A DNA stretch of 64,000 nucleotides from DASYAN01 sp963727755 (GTDB lineage: Bacteria > Chloroflexota > Ktedonobacteria > Ktedonobacterales > Ktedonobacteraceae): the NCBI GenBank assembly GCA_963727755.1, contig CAVSHN010000014.1, forward strand, positions 1 through 64,000, written 5' to 3'. Numbering within the stretch: the first letter of the stretch is position 1; the number at the start of each line of letters is the position of its first letter. The position numbers were made by a program, and so were the translations under genes. Below the pieces are notes generated by a model. That model was not told where the DNA came from. It searched no databases and saw only the letters and a program-made list of their open reading frames with translations. This document shows, in pieces, positions 41,085 through 50,158 of this stretch.

Positions 41085-41430
41085 ATGCAGATCTATCACA
41101 CACTTGAGGGACTCTCAACTCGTGAAGTTGAAGCGCAGCAGGCTTCTGCTGATCCCCTTTGTTGTCCCACCAGCTCCCTTCTGGGTAGGAGGGAGTAAGT
41201 TGAGCGGTGACTGGCGACCGACTCTGCTGGCATTTGGATTGCTCATGGTCTATCTGGTCATTATTGCCATTGCGCCTGTACGTACCTTCTTCAGTCTTGC
41301 TGCACTCAACACCACAGATTATCTCTTTATTGGAGCTGCCGCTCTCATCTGGAGTCTAGTCCAACGCTGGATTTGGCGCATGCATCTACTTGAGCGTTTT
41401 CTCCATGTGAGCTGGCAAGACGAAGCTTGA
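41085..41430 (+). pseudogene. Internally deleted cation-transporting P-type ATPase
   Basis: ATG 41085 gives MQIYHTLEGLSTREVEAQQA, the typical N-terminus of Ca/Mg-type P-type ATPases, and stops after 37 codons. From about 41155 another frame gives WRPTLLAFGLLMVYLVIIA and WSLVQRWIWRMHLLERFL, which look like the last membrane helices of the same family. About 800 residues between are missing, so this is the footprint of a deletion. Confidence 0.55.
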
Positions 41431-41532
41431 GACTTCCATCGGAGGACACTGCACGAGGGAGAAGATGAGACCTCAAAGATAGCAATTTTTGGGCACTAAG
41501 GCATTTGCTGTCAGCACCATCCTGTTTCATGC

Positions 41533-42621
41533 TTAGAAGATCGTCTGGCCTGTATCAGAGTCAAAGAGATGCATCTGATCACTATCAATGGATAGGTGCA
41601 CCTTGTCGCCAACACTTAGGCGAGAACGCGGATTGAGGGTAGCTATCAGGCTTTTGTCACCAGCGGTCAGGTAGACCTGCAATTCGTTGCCAAGGTTCTC
41701 AACTACCTCTACAGTTCCGTCAATGGTCGACTCTGAGCTAATATGCTCTAGGTGGGCTGGGCGAATGCCAAAGGTTAGGTTACGACCTGCACTAGCTCGG
41801 GCACGTTCTGCATAGTGCGGCGGTACTATCACATGCCCAATTCCTTTGAGGACTATGAAGGTTGAGTTCTCCTCGGTAATAATCTGTGCTCCAGGAATGA
41901 AGTTCATCGCTGGTGAACCAATGAAGCCTGCAACAAAGATGTTTGCTGGATGATCATACAATTCCTGCGGCGTACCAAGCTGCTGGATGTTACCTCCACT
42001 CAAGACAGCTATACGGTCTCCCATCGTCATCGCTTCAACTTGATCGTGGGTGACGTAAATGACTGTGGTTTGGATGCGCTGGTGCAATTTGATAATTTCA
42101 GCACGAGTCGCAACACGCAGCTTTGCGTCAAGGTTTGAGAGCGGCTCATCCATTAGGAAAACTTGCGCATCACGCACAATGGCACGACCAAGCGCGACTT
42201 GCTGGCGCTGACCACCAGATAACTCTCTCGGCTTGCGATTGAGTAATTGCTCTAGTCCAAGCAGGCTAGCAGCCTCTTCGATCCGCTTCTTGATCTCTTG
42301 CTTGGGAAGATGACGCAATTTGAGACCAAAGGCCATGTTGTCGAAAACGGTCATATGGGGATAGAGAGCATAGTTTTGGAAGACCATCGCAATATTACGA
42401 TCTTTTGGATCAATACCATTGGCAAGGCAGTCTCCAATAAAAATCTTGCCCTCACTCGGCTCTTCTAGTCCTGCTACCATACGCAAGCTGGTACTTTTTC
42501 CACAGCCAGAGGGACCAATTAGAACTAGGAACTCTTTGTCCTGGATGTCAAGATTGATATCGTGCACAATATCAACATTACCAAATCGCTTATAAACGTG
42601 CTCAAATTGGACGCGTGCCAT
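41533..42621 (-). CDS. Sugar ABC transporter ATPase (UgpC/MsmK/MalK type)
   Basis: Energises uptake of a carbohydrate or glycerol-phosphate. It has Walker A GPSGCGKS, Q-loop FQNYALYPHMTV, signature LSGGQRQQ, Walker B VFLMDEPLSNLDA and the H-loop THDQVEAM, followed by the C-terminal TOBE/OB region (FGIRPAHLEHI). ATG 42621 is preferred over 42630 by homology. It lies 21 bases after a MalG-type permease. The substrate-binding protein and second permease are not in the window, so this may be a shared ATPase. Confidence 0.93.
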   Translation of the reverse strand: MARVQFEHVYKRFGNVDIVHDINLDIQDKEFLVLIGPSGCGKSTSLRMVAGLEEPSEGKIFIGDCLANGIDPKDRNIAMVFQNYALYPHMTVFDNMAFGLKLRHLPKQEIKKRIEEAASLLGLEQLLNRKPRELSGGQRQQVALGRAIVRDAQVFLMDEPLSNLDAKLRVATRAEIIKLHQRIQTTVIYVTHDQVEAMTMGDRIAVLSGGNIQQLGTPQELYDHPANIFVAGFIGSPAMNFIPGAQIITEENSTFIVLKGIGHVIVPPHYAERARASAGRNLTFGIRPAHLEHISSESTIDGTVEVVENLGNELQVYLTAGDKSLIATLNPRSRLSVGDKVHLSIDSDQMHLFDSDTGQTIF

Positions 42622-42642
42622 TGGAAGCACCCCTTCTTTTAC

Positions 42643-43554
42643 CTATCCTTTCACCGAACCCGCCAGAATACCACGTACAAAGTAACGCTGCAAGGAGAAG
42701 AATATTACCAAAGGCAAGACCATCGAGATAAAGGCTGCCGATGTGAGCACTTGATAGTTGCTGCCATAAGAATTGACGAGGTTAGCAATTGTTAAGGTTA
42801 AAGGCGCACGCTCAGGTCTGCCTCCCAGGAAAATGAGAGCAACGAGCAGATCGTTCCAGACCCACATGAATTGAAAGATGAAGAGCGAGGCCAGCGATGG
42901 CACTGATAACGGTAACACTATGTTGAAGAAGAAGCGTAAGTGCGAAGCTCCATCAATGTGGGCTGATTTAAATAAGTCCGGTGGCAGAGAGCTGAAGAAG
43001 TTACGCAAGAGGTAGATCGCAAATGGTAAGCCATACGCTGTGTGCGCTAACCAGACTGCAAGATAGCTCCCTGTTATTCCAATGGTCGTAAAGAGAGTTA
43101 GTACAGGAGCTAGGGTGATCTGAATTGGGATGATTAGTAAGGCGACTATTCCAAAGAAGAGCCAGTCACGTCCTGGAAATTTCATCCAGGCAAAGGCATA
43201 TGCGGCAAAGGCGGCTAGTAAGCTGGGTAGTAAAGTACCTGGAATGGCAATGATCAGACTGTTGAGAAAGGCTTGTCCTAATCCTTGGGCCAGAATCACT
43301 TGCTGGTAGTTCTCAATTGTGAAGTGCCAGGGCGGCACAAATGCTGTCCACCAGCCACTGCTTTGAATCAGACTGGCTGGCCGCAGTGAACTGATGAAGA
43401 GTCCAAAAGTAGGCACCGACCATAAAAGTCCGATAAGCAAGATTATGATGGTTATGATGCTGCTACTCAATCGTCGCAGCAAAATATCTCGCATGGAGGC
43501 AATCCGCTCCTTTCCCTGTGCGCCTCCAGAAATCTTCTGATTTATGGTACTCAT
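42643..43554 (-). CDS. Carbohydrate ABC transporter permease, MalG/CUT1 type
   Basis: About 303 residues with six predicted membrane helices and the EAA-type loop SAHIDGASHLRFFFNIVLPLS. ATG 43554 follows AGGAGGT; the upstream 94 residues of the longer frame are not homologous. It pairs with the downstream ATPase. Its usual MalF-type partner and binding protein are absent; the divergent GH74 gene suggests the cargo is a plant-polysaccharide fragment (inference). Confidence 0.92.
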   Translation of the reverse strand: MSTINQKISGGAQGKERIASMRDILLRRLSSSIITIIILLIGLLWSVPTFGLFISSLRPASLIQSSGWWTAFVPPWHFTIENYQQVILAQGLGQAFLNSLIIAIPGTLLPSLLAAFAAYAFAWMKFPGRDWLFFGIVALLIIPIQITLAPVLTLFTTIGITGSYLAVWLAHTAYGLPFAIYLLRNFFSSLPPDLFKSAHIDGASHLRFFFNIVLPLSVPSLASLFIFQFMWVWNDLLVALIFLGGRPERAPLTLTIANLVNSYGSNYQVLTSAAFISMVLPLVIFFSLQRYFVRGILAGSVKG

Positions 43555-43775
43555 CGCTGGACCTCCTGGGATGGTGTGTGTCGAATGTTGATAGACATAA
43601 TTATATGCCTTTTGCCAACAATGAACTAGACATTGGAGACTCACTACCACGCATGAAAAACTCAACCTTTCGCCTATTTCCATGAGAAATTCAAATTCTA
43701 GAGTAATACCACTGATTGCAGTGACTTTTCCCTGTCTAGAGTGACAGGCACGGCAAATGTGTCCCTCTTTCCCCC

Positions 43776-43803
43776 TTGATCTGACACTCTTATGAGATAA
43801 TAA
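43776..43803 (+). promoter_or_regulatory. Promoter candidate for the GH74 gene
   Basis: TTGATC (43776-43781), 16 bases, TAATAA (43798-43803), in the divergent gap 43555-43947. Nothing else is supported there. Confidence 0.4.
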
Positions 43804-43947
43804 TAGAAATGTCGTAAGAAAGAGCATGCATTCCAATATTGGACGGAGAATATATTACTGTGGAATGGATAGATGATATGACCATTAATGAACTTCTATA
43901 AATGATGATTCCATCTTTAGGTGGTTTGCAGAAAGATATTGCTGTTC

Positions 43948-46426
43948 ATGATGAAAAGGGTTAAATATTCCAATAGGCAGCAGAGATATATTCTCGCTAT
44001 GTCCTTTGTAGCTCTAGCAACGATCCTGGTCTCCATGATCACTAGCCCATTACGTATTTCTAACGCTAGGACAGTTGCTCTCCAAGCTTATCACTGGAAA
44101 AATGTGGTCACAGGTGGCGGCGGTGGCTTTATGCCGGATATTATTTTTAATCAAAAGCAGAAAGATCTGATCTATGCACCAACCGATATGGGCGGTGCCT
44201 ATCGTTGGAATCCCAAAACAAGCACTTGGACGCAGTTACTTAACTGGGTAAGCCCCAACCAATGGAATATGACAGGCGTTGAGAGTTTGGCAACTGACCC
44301 CGTCGATCCTAACCGCCTCTATATTGCCGCTGGGACTTATACGAATTCGTGGACAAACATGAATGGCGTCATCTTGCGCTCGACTAACCAGGGCCGAACC
44401 TTCCAGCAAACGAAGATGCCCTTCAAAATGGGGGGTAACATGCCTGGCAATGGAATGAGCGAACGTCTGGCAATCGATCCCAATGATGATGCCATCCTCT
44501 ATTTCGGTGCCCGCAGCGGAAATGGACTCTGGAAAAGCACAAACTATGGTGTTACTTGGAACAAAGTGCGTAACTTCCCAGATACTGGTCCCTTCGTCGA
44601 AAAAGCTGGTGATCCCTCCGGGGGCGATCCCCTTGGCATCCCCTGGATAACCTTTGATCCCTCAACAGGCAAACCCGGCAGCCCAACCAAGACCATTTAT
44701 GTCGGGGTTGGGGATAATCGCAGCGGCGCGAATAATATTTACCGCAGTACCGATGCTGGCAGGACCTGGGCACCTATCCCCGGTGAACCAGTCTGTAACG
44801 TAAGTGGAACCACGGTCACTTGCACAGGCGGCGCTACCTGGGATACGAGTTCTAATATCTCGACTGGATATTTACCGCATCAGGGTAAACTTGATACAAA
44901 TGGAACTTTATATATCAACTATTGCAATTGGGATAATTCCTATAATGATAGCCATGGTGATGTCTGGAAGTTCACCCCAAAGACTTCAACTTGGACCAAA
45001 ATCAGTCCGGTTCCTGGTTCTGATAGCAAAAACAACACCTTTGGGTATGGCGGTTTGGGGATCGATAGACAGCATCCTGGCACTCTGGTGGTGGCTGCGG
45101 TCAACTTGTGGTGGCCAGACAACATACTCTACCGCAGTACCAATGGAGGCCAGACTTGGAAGCCGATCTGGGAATGGGATGCTAACCATTCCAACCGTAT
45201 CCTGCATTATAGGATGGACGTCTCAAACGCGCCATGGCTGAACTTTGGGAACACAAACCCAACTCCTCCGTCTCCCTCCGTCAAACTGGGTTGGATGATG
45301 GAAGGATTGAATATTGATCCATTCAACTCTGACCGCATGTTTTATGGTACGGGCGCTACGATCTATGGCACAACGAATCTCACGGCCTGGGATAAGGGTG
45401 GTCAGGTTGTCATTAAGAGTATGGCTCTAGGCATTGAACATGAAGCCGTAAGCGACTTGATCAGCCCACCTGCCAATGCCCATTTGTATAGCACAGTGGG
45501 AGATGTCAGTGGCTGGCGTCATGACGACCTCACAAAATCTCCTGCCGCAATGTACCCTATTCCCCAGGCCGATGCAGCTATCGATTACGCTGAACGCAAA
45601 CCGAACTTCCTTGTCCGTGTAGGTTACGGCAACCCCAAGGGCAACCCACCAACCACGGGTAGCGCCTTTAGCAATGATGGTGGCTTAACTTGGATCGCAG
45701 GCCAGAAAGACATCCCTGGTGTTGGCGGGACAGTAGCAGCGGCAGCAGATGGCAGCCGAGTGCTATGGGCTCCAAATGATGCGCCGGTATCTTACTCGAC
45801 TAATGACGGCACTACCTGGATTGTCTCAGCAAATATTCCACAAAACGCGGTTGTGGCATCCGATCGGGTAAACCCGAAGAAGTTCTATGGCTATGGACAA
45901 GGCAAATTCTGGGTAAGTACCAACGGAGGCGAAAAATTTACCTCAACGAGCGCACAAGGACTTCCTCAGATAAAGGATTTCAGTCGTCGTCAAGGCCATG
46001 CCTGGGCACGAAGGCAATATCTGGATTGCAGGCGATAACAAGGGCATCTGGCACTCGACCAATAGTGGTGCGACCTTCACCAAACTGTCGAACGTGACAA
46101 ATGCCAACTCGATTGGCTTCGGAAAGGCTGCTCCCGGACAAAACTATATGGCCATCTACGCTCTTGCCATTATTGATAGCATCCACGGCGTCTTTCGTTC
46201 GGACGATAGAGGCAAGACCTGGATACGCATCAATGATAACCAGCATCAGTATGGAAGCATTTGCTGCATTACTGGCGATCCCCGTATTTACGGACGCGTC
46301 TATTTTGGCACCAATGGCATGGGCATTATCTATGGCGACATCTCCAAGCGAAGTTCAAGACGGCCTCCCTTGAAAACTCTGACCAAGAAGACCCCCTTCA
46401 CGATCCACCGCAGGTGTCAAAATTGA
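43948..46426 (+). CDS. GH74 family xyloglucanase, secreted, one frame break
   Basis: Extracellular beta-glucanase acting on xyloglucan or related beta-glucans. A signal peptide (RYILAMSFVALATILVSMI) precedes the mature start WKNVVTGGGGGFMPDIIFN. Repeated Asp-box segments (RSTDAGRTW, RSTNGGQTW, WVSTNGGEKF) form two seven-bladed propellers, with catalytic Asp candidates in APTDMGGAYRW and GDVSGWRHDD. A break near 46000 continues VKAMPGHEGNIWIAGDNKG and RSDDRGKTW to 46426. ATG 43948 or 43951 is chosen because the longer GTG start adds no conserved residues. A hairpin lies after the stop (46456-46481) without T-tract. Confidence 0.85.
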
Positions 46427-46663
46427 TGCAAATAACAGGCCTCCTTGAGCATCTCAAGCCTTGCGGGTTTGACGCAGGCTTCTGCCCGTCGGTAACCTGC
46501 CCAAGCCCCAAGAAAGGATTCTCCATTCATCCCCATGCCATGATCGGGCAGGGGTGTGGTAATATAAGGACGGTCAAAAGAACAACATCTTCCGTGAAAG
46601 GAGTTGGTGGCATTCCCATTGGTTTGGCCACAATGCTTTCCATTGGTGCCACTAATTGAAGAG

Positions 46664-47083
46664 ATGCCGGAGCCTTATGCAGTGTTTGAACATACTGCCG
46701 ATGTAGGCTTGCACATCTTTGGCCGCACATTGTCAGAGCTGTTTATTCATGCGGCCCAAGGTATGGAGAGTCTCCTTGTTCCACTTGAACAAGTGCGTGC
46801 CCAGACAAGCCGCCAGATTACTGTTGATGGCCACGATACGATCTCTCTGCTCATTGCATGGCTCAATGAACTGATTTTCCTGTTTGATACAGAATATCTT
46901 CTTTTCCGCGATTTTGTGATCGAGAGTATGGATGAGACACAGGTAATTGGACAAGCATTCGGTGAGCCCTATGATCGTCAACGCCACCATCTCGGCTGCG
47001 CCATCAAGGCTGTTACTTGGCACGAAGCTGCTGTTACCCGCCTAGATGACGGATACCAGGCCCGGATCATTTTCGATCTGTAA
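46664..47083 (+). CDS. Archease, activator of RtcB RNA ligase
   Basis: About 139 residues with the archease signature YAVFEHTADVGLHIFG, LIAWLNELIFLFDTE, and the C-terminal CAIKAVTWHEA. Archease speeds guanylation and allows repeated turnover of RtcB. ATG 46664 follows a short GAAGAG. It lies 14 bases ahead of rtcB and is certainly in the same operon. Confidence 0.93.
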   Translation: MPEPYAVFEHTADVGLHIFGRTLSELFIHAAQGMESLLVPLEQVRAQTSRQITVDGHDTISLLIAWLNELIFLFDTEYLLFRDFVIESMDETQVIGQAFGEPYDRQRHHLGCAIKAVTWHEAAVTRLDDGYQARIIFDL

Positions 47084-47097
47084 GTTAGGAGGGTGAT

Positions 47098-48553
47098 ATG
47101 ACTGAGAATATTCCTTTGGAGCGTGTCGATGCTAATCGCTGGCGCATCCCTCAGCACTATCGTCCTGAGATGCGCGTCCCAGGTATGGTGTATGCCGATG
47201 ATGAGTTAATTGAGCAGATAAAAACGGATAATTCTCTTCAGCAGGTCGCAAATGTTGCGACGTTACCCGGCATTGTGGGATATTCTTTGGCTATGCCCGA
47301 TATCCATTGGGGCTATGGCTTTCCGGTCGGTGGCGTCGCGGCAACCGATGCTGAGCGGGGAGTTGTCTCCCCGGGCGGTATTGGCTTCGATATCAATTGT
47401 GGAGTGCGCATGCTTGCGACTGACTTGTTGCGAGATCAGATCAAGGGACAGGTAGAGAAACTCGCGGATGAGTTGTTTACAAACCTGCCTTCAGGTGTTG
47501 GCGGCGAGGGCATGCGGAGGTTGACGATGGGCGAGATGCGCCAGGTTATGCAGCGAGGATCGGCATGGGCAATCGAAGAAGGCTATGGCTTTGCCGAGGA
47601 TTTAGAGAGTACTGAAGAGAATGGTTGTTTGGCGAGTGCCAATCCTGATACTGTAAGCCAGAAGGCGCTCCAACGTGGGATTAATCAGCTTGGGAGCTTG
47701 GGCTCTGGCAACCATTTCTGTGAGATACAGGCCGTTGAGCACATTTATGATGAGCAGGCTGCACAAGCTTTGGGTATCGGGCAAAAAGGACAGGTTGTTG
47801 CAACTATCCATTGTGGCTCACGGGGATTGGCCATCAGATAGCAGAAGATTTTATCAAGCTAGCAGAGGCAAAACAGCAATATTATGGCTTTAAGCTTGTT
47901 GATCGGCAATTGGCTTGTTTACCCTTAGCAGCTATAGAAGGACAGCAGTATCTAGAAGCGATGGCCTGCGCCGCGAACTTTGCTTGGGCGAACCGTCAAT
48001 TGCTTATGCATGGAGTTCGTCAGGCTTTTTCTACCATCTTTGGTCGCAAGGCACGAGCCAAAGATCTGCCTCTGGTCTATGATGTCTGCCACAATATTGC
48101 GAAGATGGAAGAATATGAAATAGATGGGCAAATGCGCAGGGTCTGCGTTCACCGCAAAGGTGCAACACGCGCATTTCCCGCTGGTCATCCAGCAATTCCT
48201 GAAGAAGTATTCGAGCTGTTGGTCAACCAGTCTTGATCCCTGGCGATATGGGCCGCTATTCCTTTGTCTTGGTTGGCGCTGCTGGTTCAATGACACAAAC
48301 TTTCGGTACTTGCTGTCACGGTGCAGGACGACGTCAGAGCCGTACCGCTGCGAAAAAGTCCATCAGTCCTCGTGATCTACTTGACCAGTTGGCGGCACGT
48401 GGCGTGACCATTCGCGTCCATAGCAAGAACCTGCTCACCGAAGAAGCACCAGCGGCTTACAAAGATGCGCAACAAGTGGTCTCAGTGGTGCATAATGCAG
48501 GCTTGGCAAAACTGGTTGCACGTCTGAAGCCGATCATCGTTGTGAAAGGATAG
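47098..48553 (+). CDS. rtcB: RtcB RNA 3'-phosphate ligase, two frame breaks
   Basis: Joins 2',3'-cyclic phosphate/3'-phosphate RNA to 5'-OH ends using GTP and Mn2+. Motifs: DIHWGYGFPVGGVAA, GGIGFDINCGVR (Mn-binding Cys), LGSGNHFCEIQ, HCGSRG, and CCHGAGRRQSR, whose His is guanylated. A GGGG run near 47822 breaks the frame; three G's restore HCGSRGIGHQIA. A missing C near 48232 breaks it again; CCC restores NPVLIPGDMGRYS. The ligase is otherwise complete, so these are probably sequence errors. AGGAGGG precedes the ATG. Confidence 0.92.
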
Positions 48554-48812
48554 TGCTGCTCCTTGCCACTTCTTTGGGCTAAACTTAGGTGAGAGATCGA
48601 TATGAATCGCAACGAGTTGTCTCTTAGTTGTCTAGACAATGGCATGGACAAAGACCTTTTCTGAGGGTACATTTAAAGAGGAGCTTGCACCAAGCCAGAT
48701 AGACATGGTGAAGACTCCTTGCAGCTTTTTGAGAACCACAGGATTGGTGGTCTCGTCTTTTCAGAGCTGAGTGCTCTGAGCGATTATTGAAATACAGAAG
48801 GGGATTTATTCA

Positions 48813-49817
48813 ATGGAAGGATTTCAGAAAGGATTCTTAGCTAAAGCATACTCATCCAAAGAAAAAGGAGATAGCAGTAAGAAAATTCAAGACGTGTCCA
48901 ATAAGCTTAAACCGCTCAATGTGATACAAAAGACTGCTGATGCTCAAACAAAGCCCTCCCAAGATAAAGCTCAGCGAAGTGAAGGGAATAATTCACCTCT
49001 ACTCTCAAAAGGATTTTTGTTAGATAAGAAACAAAAAGAATCTCAAAAAGATATACCTGTTCAAAACCCGGCATCAAGCTCAAAAAAAGAGGTCACCGAG
49101 ATACCTAAGCCTGCAGTGGAAGATAAAGCTCAGCACAGTGATGTGGGGAGTTCATCTGACTCGAGCAAAATCGGAGAAATACCAGCGAATTTTAAATACA
49201 TTGGTGGGAACACAGATTTGGCAAATGCTAAAGTTATCATGCTTGGAGAAAAGCATGTACGTCAACCTAAAACAGACATTGAGAACTTTATTAATATCTA
49301 TGCAAAAGATGGTGATATCGTTTTAGTTGAAGGAGTGCAGGCAGGTGAAAAAATAGATAAAAATGTATATGCAGCGACGTGTGCGATCGAGCTTGGAGAT
49401 CTGACTAAAGAGCAAGTGATGCAGGCAATCAAAGAAAACAAAATTCGAGGTGAGATTGACAAATGGATTGAGCAAGGTATAGTTAGACCTTTTGAGAAAG
49501 ATATACGTGTCATTGGATGGGATGACGTTGAAAAACGCATAGAGATGTTCAAATTAGCAGAAAGCGGAAAAGATGATAGTGATCTATTTGCTGAGAGAGA
49601 TAAAAAAATGCTAGAGACCATTAATAATATGAGAAATCTTTTTCCTTCTAAGAGACTTTTTGTTATTGCAGGAAAGTACCATATTACAAAATCTGAAATT
49701 ATCACACCAAAAAATTTAAAGGCACAACAGTATATTGCACTAGGGCCAATTTATAAGCCATCAAAAAAGGAAATAAACGATTATATAAGAATTCAGAGGG
49801 AGTGTAATAGTTTATAA
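48813..49817 (+). CDS. TIKI/TraB/EreA-like domain protein with disordered Lys/Ser-rich N-terminus
   Basis: A 334-residue protein, AT-rich against its neighbours. Residues 1-125 are low complexity and contain two loose repeats (QKGFLAKAY and SKGFLLDKK; then DKAQRSEGN and DKAQHSDVG). Residues 130-330 look like the TIKI/TraB/erythromycin-esterase fold: VIMLGEKHVRQ, DIVLVEGVQAG, RDKKMLETINNM and LFVIAGKYH. The GEKH and final GKYH His pairs would form the metal or catalytic site. No signal peptide or membrane segment is seen. Function is unknown to me; the fold call rests on motifs alone. GAAGGGGA precedes the start. The gap 48554-48812 holds no supported gene. Confidence 0.7.
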   Translation: MEGFQKGFLAKAYSSKEKGDSSKKIQDVSNKLKPLNVIQKTADAQTKPSQDKAQRSEGNNSPLLSKGFLLDKKQKESQKDIPVQNPASSSKKEVTEIPKPAVEDKAQHSDVGSSSDSSKIGEIPANFKYIGGNTDLANAKVIMLGEKHVRQPKTDIENFINIYAKDGDIVLVEGVQAGEKIDKNVYAATCAIELGDLTKEQVMQAIKENKIRGEIDKWIEQGIVRPFEKDIRVIGWDDVEKRIEMFKLAESGKDDSDLFAERDKKMLETINNMRNLFPSKRLFVIAGKYHITKSEIITPKNLKAQQYIALGPIYKPSKKEINDYIRIQRECNSL

Positions 49818-50011
49818 GAAGGAGAGGGAGATAGGATAGGGTCAATCTTGCAATAAAATATGAGTCTGATATGATAAAAGTAACAGTCAGCTACTTCTCT
49901 CCCAACCTCTAGCGTAGCCATGGCCCCTACTATGCAGTGCTTCTCTTATCGGTCAGATCGCTAATGATTTCGCACGTCAACTTTTTCATATGCCCTTCGT
50001 GGGAAGAAGGT

Positions 50012-50039
50012 TTGATTTATTGAATAAATCGTGTATAAT
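50012..50039 (+). promoter_or_regulatory. Promoter candidate for ilvD
   Basis: TTGATT (50012-50017), 16 bases, TATAAT (50034-50039), about 120 bases before the ATG. The gap 49818-50158 has no gene and shows no T-box motif; a short GCTTTT/AAAAGC hairpin lies near 50092-50113. Confidence 0.5.
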
Positions 50040-50158
50040 GGATAAAATTGTTCACAGGGCCCACTAGTGCTATAACCATGAAGTACAAAATGCTTTTTGC
50101 GTCTATAAAAGCACTTTCCATGTGGGAATTCTCATGCTCATAGAAAGGTTTTCTCATT

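Noticed and set aside
48601..48663. Short 20-codon ORF in the gap after rtcB
   Set aside because: No convincing ribosome site and no recognisable peptide; not supported.
49818..50158. T-box or leader attenuator for ilvD
   Set aside because: Branched-chain genes often have one, but I see no GGGTGG core, no leader peptide rich in Ile/Leu/Val, and only a weak hairpin.
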